A stretch of DNA of 64,000 bases from Phoronis australis (taxonomy: Eukaryota; Phoronida; Phoronidae). This document shows, in pieces, positions 1 through 13,500 of the stretch (its first letter is position 1; each line of letters opens with the position of its first letter). Under the pieces are notes generated by a model. That model searched no databases. It saw nothing but the letters and a program-made list of their open reading frames with translations, and was not told the DNA's origin. The translations under genes were made by a program, and so were the position numbers. The stretch lies in NCBI GenBank assembly GCA_002633005.1, contig NMRA01000555.1, positions 217,867 to 281,866 on the forward strand, in the 5' to 3' direction.

Positions 1-264
1 AAAGACAATTGTGGATATTGTTCAACCCGTAGTTACTTCAATCGAAAGGTTTCGTAAAAAACTATATTGATGTTTGTAAAGAATATTGTTGGCCTATATA
101 AAAGAATAAAGTTTTTCGTGCAATACGTTTTTGAATTATTCTTGAGAGGGATAATATAATGGTCTTATAACTGGAGAGCAACGTACCGTCAAGGTGGCTT
201 CAGTTACATAAGGGCACAACTTTGATTTAGATTACCTGGGAAAAAATTCAGAGGCCAGAGGTTC
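1..264. other. Intergenic, nothing recognised
   Basis: AT-rich sequence without supported coding frame or repeat. Confidence 0.5.
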
Positions 265-495
265 CATGCGCGCACCTAGGGGTGGGGGGAGGCATTTGGC
301 GAAGTGTGTAAACAGGTATGCCTCAGAGAAAAAACTCCGAAAAGTAGAAAACGAGACAACAGTCCACTGACAAAATTCGGTAAACGCACAACTCATTGCT
401 CTAAACGTACATGTACCCCATGAATCTTAGTAAAAGGTTCAAATTCTCAAAAATTCGATCCCCCCATTTTTAAGCTGAATGGCTGGGTTCGTTAT
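265..495. mobile_element. Degenerate copy of a G-rich TIR element
   Basis: The left end CATGCGCGCACC plus a G-rich run, the internal motif CATTTGGCGAAGTG, a stretch ending in AGTCCACT and the right-hand ATTCGATCCCCCC all match, in order, the better copy at 62725-62964. The right terminus (GGCTGGGTTCG) is eroded and separated by a short insertion. No coding capacity. Confidence 0.6.
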
Positions 496-1639
496 AAGAA
501 AGGTCAAAATTCAAGTTCAAGTTCATACCGGTTTTTTCCGTAGATAAGTCCATGGGCGCGTATTTGGAAAGCGAAAATTTTCAGACATTTTCGGAAAGGA
601 GCGTGTAAACGGAAAGTCATAGCCTCGGCTGACATGAAAATATCAGCGATTTTTTTCAAGAAACTGTGTTTTATTTTAAAGTTAATAAATACATAGTTTG
701 CCAACACTTAGTTCGTTTTTGTAAATGATAAATGCTCCACCAAACTGAATTTGTGGCTAAACGTTGACGCTAAGTGGGCTTTTAAGAAGACATGGGCGTT
801 TCACCGGGTGGGCGTATCTACGGAAAATCCTGGTATGGGCACCGTTTTATCACATTAGTAGAAACGTAATCGTGACCTGTGCTTGATATATTTGTTAATG
901 ATTTAATTATTTTAGAACTTAGCGTGTTCATCAACTGCTCAAATTTGAGATGATTTGATGGTCTTCAACATCATGAATTTTAATGTTTTTACGAGAATTG
1001 TACGTTAAATTCGCCTCATTCAAAGGGGTGCAATGGTCCTGACAGCACTTCTCGGATACAACACGCTATTGTATCATGAACGGTTGGTGAAATCAAACGG
1101 AAAAATTTTCACGTTGAAGAACAACTCTTTGTCATATTTTAACCTAATACATACATCAAAAAGAAAAACACGCCAAAGTGGAACCAAAACTTAATTCTAG
1201 TTTAGAAGAAAATTTCGTCTTTAATACCCCAAAGACATTTTAAATGTTTCTTTTTAGTTTTAGCATAATGATGGCAGTCAGGAAAACTGAAACAGCTCTG
1301 AAATTGCGTCGTATTCGAGACATGGCAGCGACGAGTAGGTCATCCAGGCTCTAAATATTTTAGTTTTGTCCTTGTCGATGACATTACGGACTCATGGGGG
1401 GTGGAAGTCGAGCGTGTGATGGATTCTTCCATAGGAAGCGTTGTTTACAAACATGCCGCCATCGCAAGTTGGTATTTCATACTCTCTATCGGTATAGTCT
1501 TGGTGGGACGTATGGCCAAAGGTCATATGTTTAAAACAAACAGTGCAGGTGGTTTGATGTCATTTGCGGTGCATCAGACGTGCGCAGGCCTCATGGTTAG
1601 GCCCATTGCACAAAACACGTGAGCAAAGGCACGAGAGCC
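496..1639. other. Intergenic, nothing recognised
   Basis: Short open frames only. No splice-bounded coding block and no repeat shared within the window. Confidence 0.5.
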
Positions 1640-2210
1640 CAATTATGACTCCTCGTGAAGAAAGTTTTCAAGTCTGCCAGTTGCCTTTAGGAAAACGGAC
1701 AGACGTTTCCACCTGTTGCCATGCACTATCTGTTGTAGGCACCTAACAGTGCCATGCAGTAGGTTGCTCCTTAGCCTATAAAAAGCTGGGCAAGACTCTA
1801 CCAGGTGTTTAGGATATTCTACGTCAGTACCACACTCGGGACACACAGGGCTCCCCATATGCCCAGTAATGTGTCTGTGTCCGGCTAGGTTGCAGAGGGC
1901 CGTCAAAACTTGAATGAGGTGCCTTACACCCAATCTATCTAGACTCAGAAGGCTTTTTTAACCTTTTGGTTCGATCACGTTGGGAAAATTCTCCTAGGTC
2001 TCTCTGCAGGAGTTAAGTGATGAACACTGGGCTGCTGACTAGGTATGTACCCAGTTGCGTATACCCATCCTGCAACATCCGTAAGATAACGGGATAGCAG
2101 GTTCAGGCACAAAATGCAGAAAGGTTGCTCCTATCTTTGCGAGTCTGTCTGCATTCTCATTGCCATCAATCTCCACATGGGCCCTGACCCAGCGTATAAT
2201 GACGGACTAG
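1640..2210 (-). pseudogene. Remnant of an RNase H-bearing non-LTR retrotransposon (3' end of ORF2)
   Basis: Read on the minus strand, about 2204-2120 gives WVRAHVEIDGNENADRLAKI, matching the C-terminal RNase H signature (W-V-x-x-H-x-x-x-x-G-N-E-x-A-D-x-L-A). After stops and frame changes, 1933-1643 encodes GHRHITGHMG, then C-P-E-C with a downstream H-L-V-E-S-C-P. This is the zinc-knuckle-like segment that follows RNase H in I/Jockey-type elements. Reverse transcriptase and endonuclease are absent, so this is a dead 3' fragment. Its orientation is the same as the neighbouring gene. Confidence 0.75.
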
Positions 2211-4454
2211 CGTGATGTCGCCGAACTCGCAAGACGCTAGGTTGCAGAACGTAGCCTGGGTTGGGCATCGTGCCTGTTTTACTTCCTTTCAGCAACTAGG
2301 TCCGTTGACCTTTGATCTCTAAAAAACATGTTTTAGTGCCAACAGGACTTTCTTCACAGCAGTATTTCATCTTCCAAAAGGACATCACAACGATTTTATA
2401 ATGGCTAAATCAAAGGACAGGCACCAGTTTATAACCCCTTTGATAGCTTACATGTAGATTAAAAAAATAATGAGAAATAAATATATTGGAATATCAAAAT
2501 GTACAAACATGTTCATGCAAAATACAAAAATTGTTGTTCTAAGCTAATAGTCATTAAGTACTACAGTCGAACTCTGGATTGACAAACACACCATGTCATG
2601 CTAATAGATCCATTGACGTCATTAAAAGCCCCGTATGCAACGTATAAACAGCTATGAGGAAGTGGAATGCACGTAGATGAGTATTATACTCGACTATTGG
2701 AATGTACTTTTAGACTGGTGTTACATGTACAGAGTCCATTTCTCTTCACAATATTCTAAAACTTTCAGGATGTCCACATGAACTACAGAATAAATAGCTT
2801 CTTCAGGACATGTAGGCTACGCTATACCATGTTATCCAAGGGTATTCACTCACCAATTTTTGTAAGGAATGATAAAAGAATAGATCACACTGGTGTTGTG
2901 GAGTTGTTCAGTTGGAACACAATGTAACATCAGCCTTTTCTAACAATAAGTGTATTACCCTCGCTTTGATTTCTTGCACACAGATACAGTCACTATTCTA
3001 TGACACGCACTTGCGGCACGTGCTATCCTCGTGACCATGAATCAGAACGATTACCCTGTATCAAGATACCACAGTCTACCAAAGGTACAAACCCTTTTCA
3101 AATATTCCTAACTTTTAAACATATATCTAGGTCAAATGCCTTCAAGAGAACACAGATTCACCACAATTGAAAACTGGCAGCACTAGTTTCTAAACCAACA
3201 GTGGCAATAATACCAGAATTTGCAGCTATTGACAAGGTGTATCCACGAGGAATCATTCATATTTCGCAGAGGGGTCAATATCACTGAGGGCAACACCTGA
3301 CCTTTGGCCTTTGGGGTGTGCGTCTTATGTAAAATCTTTCCAACTTGTGTTTCTACCGTTTTGGTAAACAAATGAGGAATCAAATTCGGCAATCGGACAG
3401 CATAAATTATGGCCTTAAGTGTAAATGAAATGGTGTGCTCTACACAACATGTCAGTATAAGGACCTAAAAATCATTGCGGGTTACCATAGTTGTCTTCCC
3501 TCAATCTTCATACAAAACAGTGATAAGACACTTAGTATACTCCAGCCGTCACGGATTAAGCAGCCTTTGGCCCTCTTACTGCTGGCACTGGAGCCATTTA
3601 CCAATAATACCTGGAAGCTTTGCATTGAAATGGGAGCTCAAACCTCACTGGGCAAAAGAACAGCTAAACATGGGTTCTTTTACCACTAGAAATAACAAAA
3701 CGACAAAGCAAGTTGGTGGCAAAGACCTGCGTTTTGGTAAAGCAAAATTGGTTCTGCAACGCTAAAGGTAGACAGTTCACCGTTCACATATACAGGGCAC
3801 CTGGGCTGGCAGATGTGGGCATGTCATCCTGATTAACTACACCTAATTCAGCTTACCACTTTAGAAAACAAACTGGATGATCAATACAATTTACATTCAG
3901 AGAAAAAATCCTTGCCAAATGTATATTTAAATAACTTCCTATGCATCTTTGTTTATAATACTGAACCCAGAAGTTGTGTTTGAACATGACACTTGTTTTA
4001 ATTCTTCCTTTTGATTCAGAACTCCAGCCCATCTTCGCCAACAAAATCCGTGTGGTGTATGCAGATTGGCAGAAATCAGCCTCGGTTTGGTGCATGGAAA
4101 GACATGATTGGTCGATCGCTGCCCACTGATAGTGGATCTGGAGACGCCATAGTCCCTCGGAACAGAGTGTTTCCAAAGTCTCTAGTGGGCGTCATTGTAC
4201 GGTGCATGTCATCTGAAGCAATTTAGAACAGATATCAATAATTTTGTAAAAACAGCATCATTTGCCAACAACTATACAATACAGTGAATTTAGAGAAGGA
4301 TTTTGTCACTTGCTAAAGTTGGCTTTAATGATTGAACAGTCAGTTAGCAACAGTATCTCATGTGTTATCAGTGTCAAATTAAGTACAAATATTAAAAACA
4401 AACAACAAATTAAGTCAAGGACAATAAACTTCAAAGTTCAAAATAAGTTAGATG
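2211..4454. other. 3' flank and probable 3' UTR of the coiled-coil gene
   Basis: Open frames on both strands (up to 107 codons at 4176-3853) have no protein-like character and overlap each other. The first few hundred bases below the stop are presumably 3' UTR; the polyadenylation point cannot be fixed. Confidence 0.45.
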
Positions 4455-4593
4455 TTATTTCTCAAATGGCGTGACAATGTCCATCTCACCAGAGAAAGGT
4501 AGCGGGTAAGTGCCTGTAGACATCATGGCTTGTGCTTGTGTCTGCGCCTTGGCAATGATCTCGTTGATCTTGTCCATCCTACTCTGTCCGCTC
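4455..4593 (-). CDS. Coiled-coil gene: terminal exon and stop codon
   Basis: The acceptor is TTTCCTCAG. The exon completes an Arg codon, then encodes SGQSRMDKINEIIAKAQTQA and a further 24 residues, ending in VTPFEK before TAA (4457-4455). The first half is a short amphipathic, Gln/Ala-rich helix and the last 18 residues are not coil-forming. A possible ATTAAA signal lies at 4329-4324 on the minus strand, about 130 nt past the stop, but this is weak evidence for the polyadenylation site. Confidence 0.8.
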
Positions 4594-7500
4594 CTGAGGA
4601 AATAAGCAGTGCAAGACTTAAGCATGGGTGACGAGTGTATGGAGAGTAGGGGGAAATAGGGTTATAACTAACACTAATGAAAATAAGTATGCTGACGATT
4701 AGACGCGTGGGGGTATGAGAGGAGAAATGACGGCTGATTGGGGAAACTAGTAATTGCTGCAAAACACTGATTTCGTGTGACAGAGCATAGAAACAATAGG
4801 ACTGGAGCAAGCACACAATGCCAAGAAATCAACTAAAGGAAAATGTTAAAATAAAAATGTAGCTTTTCAATACTGAAATGTATTCCTCAAATTTATATTA
4901 CAAGGCAGTGAAATAGATCCCAGCACATTAATTGAAAGCCAAAATTACCAGCACAGAAAACAAGTGCACCTCTGCTGGGAATTTCATAATAATATTGAAG
5001 TTGTGAATCCTGCCTATGACCTATAGCATCTTAGATGAATGTGATCCATGTTTGTTGGTTAGTAGCTGACAATTAAATAGGTGGACCATAGCATGCTCTT
5101 CTTAATCATTAAATGATATTTCATCATCTCATTAACATAATCTGCAATAACATTGTACATTGCTTGACTGACAATCCATTTACACTATTCAGACAACATT
5201 CAAATAAGTCCTGCTTAAATGTAGGTGTCAGATTTCAGGTAACAGGTAAAATGGGGGGGTTCCCTTTTGAATTCAACAATTTTCAGATGATTTTGAGCAT
5301 TAAAATGCTTACTGAATGACAGGTCTGTAGAGAGGACAATGTATTAAATAAATGCACTGTGACTGAGTACAAACTCACAGAGGGCAGCACTAACCTGTCT
5401 TGTGCCGGACTGTCCTTCCTCTTATACATCATGAGCTGAAGTCGTAGTCGTTGGTTGTCCTCCTCACTGGACTTAAGGCTCGACTTGGTGACTGCATGTA
5501 ACGTCTGCTCAGTGGATAGGGCCGACTGAATCTCATTCAGCTGAGGACAGAGTGAAAAGACCGTTAATATCGAGCAAAGCATACCCACCCATATGGGGAT
5601 ATACATGTAGGTCACCTGTTCACCATTTTTGTTAATATTAGAATGACACCAGTAACTGGCTATGAAAAGGTATAAACAAAACTTGAAGTCTGATACGCTT
5701 TTTTGAACCGGAACTCAGGCACATCAGAATTCTGAAGTTTCACACTTTACAGATATTTTATTGCTGCAGTGAAAGCTACTGTTCAGTACGCAGACTAATT
5801 AGCGATATAACAACGAGAGTAACTGTGAACATGTAAAGCCTGCTCAGTTCAAACAGTTGGCAAGAACACAGGTTACACAACACCACACATTACATGGAAT
5901 ATTTAGAATCATGTGGTGTTACACAGTACAAGTGACTAGCTGTGAAGGTCATGATTGGCTTAAAATGTAGACAACTTAAGTAAGGCCAGGTAAAACATAT
6001 ATGGTAATAAGCTACACTATTACCAAAGATCCAATTTCTCTAATGACCTTTTAACTGTTAATAGTAGACTAATAAAACTCTATACCTTTAGAATTCTAGA
6101 CCTCGGTGCACAAGAATATTGCCCAGTTTTTTTGTAATCATCTGTCACACTGAGATTCTTAAAAGAAATCTCGATTTTTGACAGATTGACATCATTTCTA
6201 GACACATGACTTTTGTAAATGAGACCTGCATACTGTTTCAAGGATGCAATCATAACGTGCCCATGCAATATATGTGGACACATTAAACTACCAATAAAGA
6301 AGACATCAGCATTCCTTGAAAAAACGTAAGTATTGGTTTTTGACAGCTGAAAAGTACGACAATTTCCATGAAAACCACATATCTTGAGAAAAAGCGTAAT
6401 CACATGATGACAAACATCTGAGCATTCCTTTCCCACACGTATTTAGATTACGTGATCAGCAAGGATTTTAAAAATATGTGATGCTGTTTTTAGAGTAAAC
6501 AATTAATGCTTAAAACTATTTAAGCAATTTGATCCTTGGTTACGAAGGTACTCTATTACAATAAAATTAGACACTGGCTGATCAAAATAATCAGATGATA
6601 AGACCAGACGAACGTGTCATGCATAGCCCCTCTTCAGTGTCTAATGATGTCAACTCACTCAAGTCAAAGTATCGATGAAACAATAAAAATAAGAAAAAAA
6701 CAACCTGGAATTCCTGCCATGATGGCCGAGTGCAAAAGTGTGATAATAACGGCGATTTACACCCTCGTGTTTACCTTCCGTTTATAGTCCTCCATCTGCT
6801 TGGTAGATACGCCGTCACCTTTGTCCTTGTTCAGCTCCATCTGTAGGCGTAGTGTTATCTCTTGCAGCTGACGAGACATCTCATTCCTGCAACAGACAAC
6901 AGGTGTCCTCAGTGACACTAATCAAGAGTTTTCAAGTGCACTATAGTGTGGTATACTCACAAAAGTACTCACTGGTAAATAGTGCCCAAGTGCAAACTCA
7001 AGACGATATCCATAGCAACTAACACAGTGCACTTAAGCCATCACTTCAACCCCTGTTAACAAGCGGGCATTCAGTAGACACGAAAACCTTGCGAAAACAC
7101 ATTCAAGGCTTCACGTGATATCACCGTACATCACAACAGAAGCACATGATGACAATACCTTCCTGTGTGAGGTTCATTCATCCACACAACTCAGACATGA
7201 TTTGGACAACATGCGAATACATCTTAAGATTTTAGATTGTTGTTTCAACCTATTAAATAAACGTTAAAACATCCCCCTGTTGTTTTTTCTCTGTTTAATC
7301 TTTTTTCTTTTAATCCCCTTCTCAATCTTGACCAAAACAAAAACAGTAGAGCAATAAGTCTGTTCTTTGATTTTGACCTAAATTGTTCTTTGATTTTGAC
7401 CTAAATCAAAATTTGCTTCAGGCATCACAAGTTCTTCACAGGCGTATTTGTTTGTACAAAGCGACGTCATAGTGTTTTTGTCCTTTGTTTAAATTGACTG

Positions 7501-10500
7501 GCTTACAATTAGTCCAGATCACCAGACACACTGTTTTGGTGACTGAAACTAACCAGTTGTGACAACAAATTTCGATGTTTTTGTCTAAAGCAATAACGAC
7601 CAATCCGTTCCTCTTAAGCTCAGAAATTATTTGTATTCTGAGTATGGAACAAGATAAGGTTAATTTTGTGTGTCCTAAATCAACGAGATAAAGTTAATTT
7701 TGTGTGGACTAAATCAACAACTGGCTTTTGACAAAAGACACAGGTTGTTACAAGCTTAAGACATTGTTAAATATACTAGTACCATATTTTATCCAACCTA
7801 TTCAGGAAATTTAAAAAAAGTATTTGTAATAAACATAAATATTCAAAACTATTTTTAAGTGGAAAAGCACCAATTTGGACTGAAAAACTAAATAAATCTA
7901 TGTCAATTAAATCTACAAAACTCATTCCTACTTGAGTGTATTGACTTTGTCTACATTCTCTGCATCATCCAGTTTGTTAGCAACATTACGAAGCCGAGAT
8001 AGTTCCGATACCAGAGACGAGTTCCTGCCAAAGAAGACATGACAATGTATTAAAACATGACTTTTTGAAAATACTGACACCATGGTCAGAGGGAAAACCT
8101 CTGGAAAACACACAAAGAAAATTATATTTTCAACGTGGACGAGAGAAATAATTATAGGACAAATGATCTTGATATGGACAAAAAATGAATTGAAAACACA
8201 AAGAAAAAGCTTTATTTTCAGCACAAAAACGTAATCTTGTGGTCAACGTCTTATCCAGACAAATCTTTGTGTAACGAAGATCAGAATCTGACCTGCTAAT
8301 GACTCCTAGCATTTCATGACAAGTACACTCTTGATTGGGTCGATATGAATTCATATTAAGCTGATGATAAATGACCATCAGATTGCTATTAGTCAGGTAA
8401 TCATTCATAGAATGGTTCATGGAAAACCTCATTCATTGGTCAGTGAAAAGGNNNNNNNNNNNNNNNNNNNNNNNNNNNNNNNNNNNNNNNNNNNNNNNNN
8501 NNNNNNNNNNNNNNNNNNNNNNNNNNNNNNNNNNNNNNNNNNNNNNNNNNNNNNNNNNNNNNNNNNNNNNNNNNNNNNNNNNNNNNNNNNNNNNNNNNNN
8601 NNNNNNAAAGTATTGCTCACAGGCTACTTTAGTTTTTGACAATATTGGACAAGACGACTAGTTCTTGTTTGTCAATCATCTAAGTTCTTAACAGGTCCTC
8701 CTGGAGGCAATTTGTTTGCAGTTGTTGGATTTTATATTTTAACCTATTAAAATAATTAAAAAATTATGGGTCATGGGTTGGAGAAATAAATGAAAAATAT
8801 GGGCGGTGGGTACGAAATAAAAGTGCCTTCCCCCCTCCCATACAGATTTTGCTGGAACAGCCCTAAAGAAGACATCAGCATTCCTTGAAAAAACGTAAGT
8901 ATTGGTTTTTGACGGCTGAAAAGTACGGCAATTTCCATGAAAACCACAAATCTTGAGAAAAAACATAATCACATGATGACAAGCATCTGAGCATTCCTTT
9001 CCCACACATATTTAAATTACGTGATCAGCAAGGATTTTATAAATATGTGATGCTGTTTTAAGAGTAAACAATTAATGCTTAAAACTATTTAAGCAATTTG
9101 ATCCTTGGTTACGAAGGTACTCTATTACCATAAAATTAGACGCTGGCTGATCAAAATAATCAGATGATAAGAACTGACGAACGTGTCATGCATAGCCCCT
9201 CTTCAGTGTCTAATGATGTCAACTCACTCAAGTCAAAGCATCGATGAAACAATAAAAATAAGAAAAAAAAACAACCTGGAATTCCTGCCATGATGGCCGA
9301 GTGCAAAAGTGTGATAATAACGGCGATTTACACCCTCGAGTTTACCTTCCGTTTATAGTCCTCCATCTGCTTGGTAGATACGCCGTCACCTTTGTCCTTG
9401 TTCAGCTCCATCTGTAGGCGTAGTGTGATCTCTTGCAGCTGACGAGACATCTCATTCCTGCAACAGACAACAGGTGTCCTCAGTGACACTAATCAGAGTT
9501 TTCAAGTGCACTATAGTGTGGTATACTCACAAAAGTACTCACTGGTAAATAGTGCCTGAGTGCAAACTCAAGACGATATCCATAGCAACTAACGCAGTGC
9601 ACTTAAGCCATCACTTCAACCCCTGTTAACAAGCGTGCATTCAGTAGACATGAAAACCTTGCGAAAACACATTCAAGGCTTCACGTGATATCACCGTACA
9701 TCACAACAGAAGCACATGATGACAATATCTTCCTGTGTGAGGTTCTTTCATCCACACAACTCAGACATGATTTGGACAACATGCGAATACATCTTAAGAT
9801 TTTAGATTGTTGTTTCAACCTACTAAATAAACGTTAAAACATCCCCCTGTTGTTTGTTTTCTGTTTAATCATTATCTTTTAATCCCCTTCTCAATCTTGA
9901 CCAAAACAAAAACAATAGAGCAGTAAGTATGTTCTTTGATTTGACCTAAATCATTCTTTGATTTTGACCTAAATCAAAAGTTGCTTCAGGCATCACAAAT
10001 ATAAACTTTCTTCACATGCGTATTTGTTTGTACAAAGCGACGTCATAATGTTTTTGTCCTCTGTTTAAATTGATTGGCTTACAATAAATACAGACCACCA
10101 GACAAACTGTTTTGGTGACTGAAACTAACCAGTTGTGACAAACAAATTTCGATGTTTTTGTCTAAAGCAAACAACCAATCAGTTATTCTTAAGCCTAGAA
10201 ATTATTTGTATTCTGAGTATGGAACAAGAGAAGGTTAATTTTGTGTGGCCTAAATCAACGAGATAAAGTTAATTTTATGTGGCCTCAATCAACAACTGGC
10301 TTTTGACAAAAGACACAGGTTGTTGCAAGCTTAAGACATTGTTAAATATACTAGTACCATATTTTATCTAACCTATTCAGGAAATTTAGAAAAAGTATTT
10401 GTAATAAACATAAATATTCAAAACTATTTTTAAGTGGGAAAGCCGCAATTTGGACTGAAAAACTAAATAAATCTAATATGTCAATTAAATCTACAAAACT

Positions 10501-13500
10501 CATTCCTACTTGAGTGTATTGACTTTGTCTACATTCTCTGCATCATCCAGTTTGTTAGCAACATTACGGAGCCGAGATAGTTCCGATACCAGAGATGAGT
10601 TCCTGCCAAAGAAGACATGACAATGTATTAAAACATGACTTTTTGAAAATACTGACACCACAGTCAGAGGAAAAACCTCTGGAAAACACAAAGAAAATTA
10701 TATTTTCAGCATCGATGAGAGAAATAATTATAGGACAAATGATCTTGATATGGACAAAAATGAATTGAAAACACAAAGAAAAAGCTTTATTTTCAGCACA
10801 AAAACGTAATCTTGTGGTCAACGTCTTATCCAGAGCAAACTTTATATAACAAAGAGCAGAATCTGACCTGCTAATGACTACTCACATTTCATGACAAAAA
10901 CACTCTTGATTTGGTCTATATGAATTCATATTAGGGTGATGATAAATGACTATCAGATTGTTATTTGTCCGGTTATCATTCATAGAATTGTTCATGGAAA
11001 ACCTCATTCATTGGTCAGTGAAAAGGACTTACTAAATTATCCCCACAGATGATAAACCTTGGATGGTTAATTATTATCAACCATTATCAACCATTGAATG
11101 TGAATTCTTATCAATCATTTACATCACATCATAACATTCATATGAAATGATATACTTTGACAGATATGATAAAAATCTTTTATCATGATAAATAATGACT
11201 AGCCCAAAAACCATTGTCACCCCTCCAAGACCTACCTCTTGCCACCCCCCTAGGACCCACCTTTCGGTTCCCCCTCCAAGACCCACCTTTTGCCCCCAAG
11301 ACCCATCTTACGCTCCCAAGACCCACCTCTCGATCTCAATACCCACCTCTCGGCCAGCTTATTCTGCAGTTCCTTCTCACTCTTCAGGCCCTCCTCACTG
11401 CGGATCAACGACGCCTTCATCTCACGTGCTTTCTCCTCTGCAGCGAGCGCCTCCTCTTGGAGACGAAGATTCTCGCGGTTCTTCTCGGCCAGCTGGTCAC
11501 GTGACCTCTCGAGCTGTGACGTCAACTGCTGATTCTGGATAATCAACTTGCCACGCTCTGTCTCAAAGTTAGCGCTGTCAACGAAAATGGGCGGGACAGT
11601 TACCTCAACACAGCATGCAATGTGCAAACTGTAATATTTTGCTTATGTCTGTTTTTGCACCAAAAGTCAACATTTAAGCTGACCAAAGACTAAATCCACT
11701 TTCAGGTTAAACACTAAAATTTACATTCAATTTAGACAACAGACCATGTAAAATTGGTCCCAACGGTCCTTGCTTAAATTAGTGGCAATTTCTGGGCTTG
11801 AGAAGAACAACTGTTATTATTTGAGAAAAGGCACAGGGTGACTTTAAACGGCACAGGGTGACTTTAAAAGGCACAGGGTGACTTTAAAAGGCACAGGGTC
11901 TCTTTAAAAGGCACAGGATCACTTTAAAAGGCACAAGGTGAGTTTAAAAGGCACAGGGTGACTTTAAAAGGCACAGGGTCACTTTAAAAGCACAGCACGA
12001 CCTCAAGCGGCAAAAAAACTGTCAACTCTTTCCAAGCCCAGTAATTGTTTCCGATCAGAGGATGGAAAAAATAAAGACCTCCTTCATAACATTAAGCGAG
12101 AAGGTTGTAGTTTGTCTGGCAGAAGGTGGGTTTATGTATTGGATTGTTGCTGTTATAGGAAGAAGCCAAATAAAGCATAGGATAGAATGTTATGCCATGA
12201 ATTTCACTGGCTGCACCAACAAACCTGCTACTTACTATAGGTAAAGTTTCTTCAAAATACAACAAAATATGGCGGAACAGTAAACACACATGTATTTTCA
12301 TTAAATTTTTCAACAACTAAACTTAACAAGAAGACAATTTTTCTTCATTTTTTAGAAATTTTATACAGTAGGTCTATCATCAATAAACACGTAATGAAAT
12401 TTTAAACATTTTTGGCATTACAGTGACCGTTTGAAAAACAAAAAATGACAATTTTGGCCATTATTTTTGTTCGAAGTTGAGGAGACTTTACAATGACAAC
12501 TGCAACAGGACATCCCATTTCACACAAAGCCACATAATATTTTGTTTCAACTTCACTAAAAAGCTTGTTATATTTTGGTTGGAATAGAGCTCATGGAAGT
12601 TATTTTTGCTTAAGGTAAGACTACAGAAAAATGGGCAAATTTGGGTGACTTCAGAACATTAAAGTAGAAAATTTATCATTCTCTTGAACAAAAATCTTAA
12701 ACGTTGCATGAAATGAAAACAAAGCAAGACTTTAGGGAACTCGTTTGTAACATCATTTTTGAGACTTTATGTTGAAAATCAACTGAAATTTGATAGTCTT
12801 ATTGATACCATTGTCTTGCTATAAATGTATCTATCTCTTTAATTTTTAAAAAAAATTATCAAAAAAACATGGCCACATGATCCAATTAATGGCATATTGG
12901 TAAAAAAGTCTAAAATCAAATCCACACACAATTTCTGCTTTCAGGAAACATGAACTTTTACCATTTAAAAGTTAAAATCCACAGTTTTGTGGATATTGCT
13001 CAATGCACAGGCTTGTGGATAACCTAAATGAATTTGAAGCCGGCCATATATGATCCACTTCACGCATTAGCCAGTAACAAGCACTCAATTCAGAAGTCCC
13101 TCCCCTTGCCAATCACAATTATTATTGCACACCAAAGCTCCGCCCCTAACTCACATTTGCTGTTTCAGCTCCAAGTTAGCCTTCTTGTTCTTGCCAGTCA
13201 AGTGCTGTTTCTGGTTTTCCAGTGAAGTCTGAAGGTTACTGATTTCAGACTGAAAATCACAGAAAAATCGTGGCAGACTCAGTGTAACCATGGCAACAGC
13301 AAATCATCATGACAATTAACATTCAAACAGATCGTGGTGTGATTTGTTGTCAACAGATAGCATAATTATAGCTAGGAAATAGGATTGTTTGTTATCCCAA
13401 GCAAATGGGTCTCACAACAGCCACTTAAACAACGCCATCTTTCAAATAAGGCAAGATTAACAAAAGAGGACAAAGATGTTTTCAAAAACAATTCAACTTT

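Larger units (their letters stand above)
6295..11026. repeat. Tandem 2.16-kb near-identical duplication spanning an assembly gap
   Basis: The segment 6295-8451 recurs at 8864-11026 in the same orientation, with scattered substitutions and small indels in introns. Each copy carries the same two exons. Copy 1 ends exactly at the N run (8452-8606). Between the gap and copy 2 lie about 257 bases of unrelated sequence. The arrangement is typical of two alleles of a polymorphic genome assembled side by side; a real recent duplication is the alternative. Confidence 0.85.

Noticed and set aside
8364-8661. Open frames on both strands across 8429-8661
   Set aside because: They are made mostly of unknown bases in the assembly gap.
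11195-11542. Proline-rich plus-strand frame of 115 codons
   Set aside because: It overlaps exon 34 of the minus-strand gene and a low-complexity CCCAAGACCCACC repeat; it is an antisense shadow.
11830-11989. CRISPR-like array
   Set aside because: The units are directly adjacent without spacers, and the context is an animal intron.
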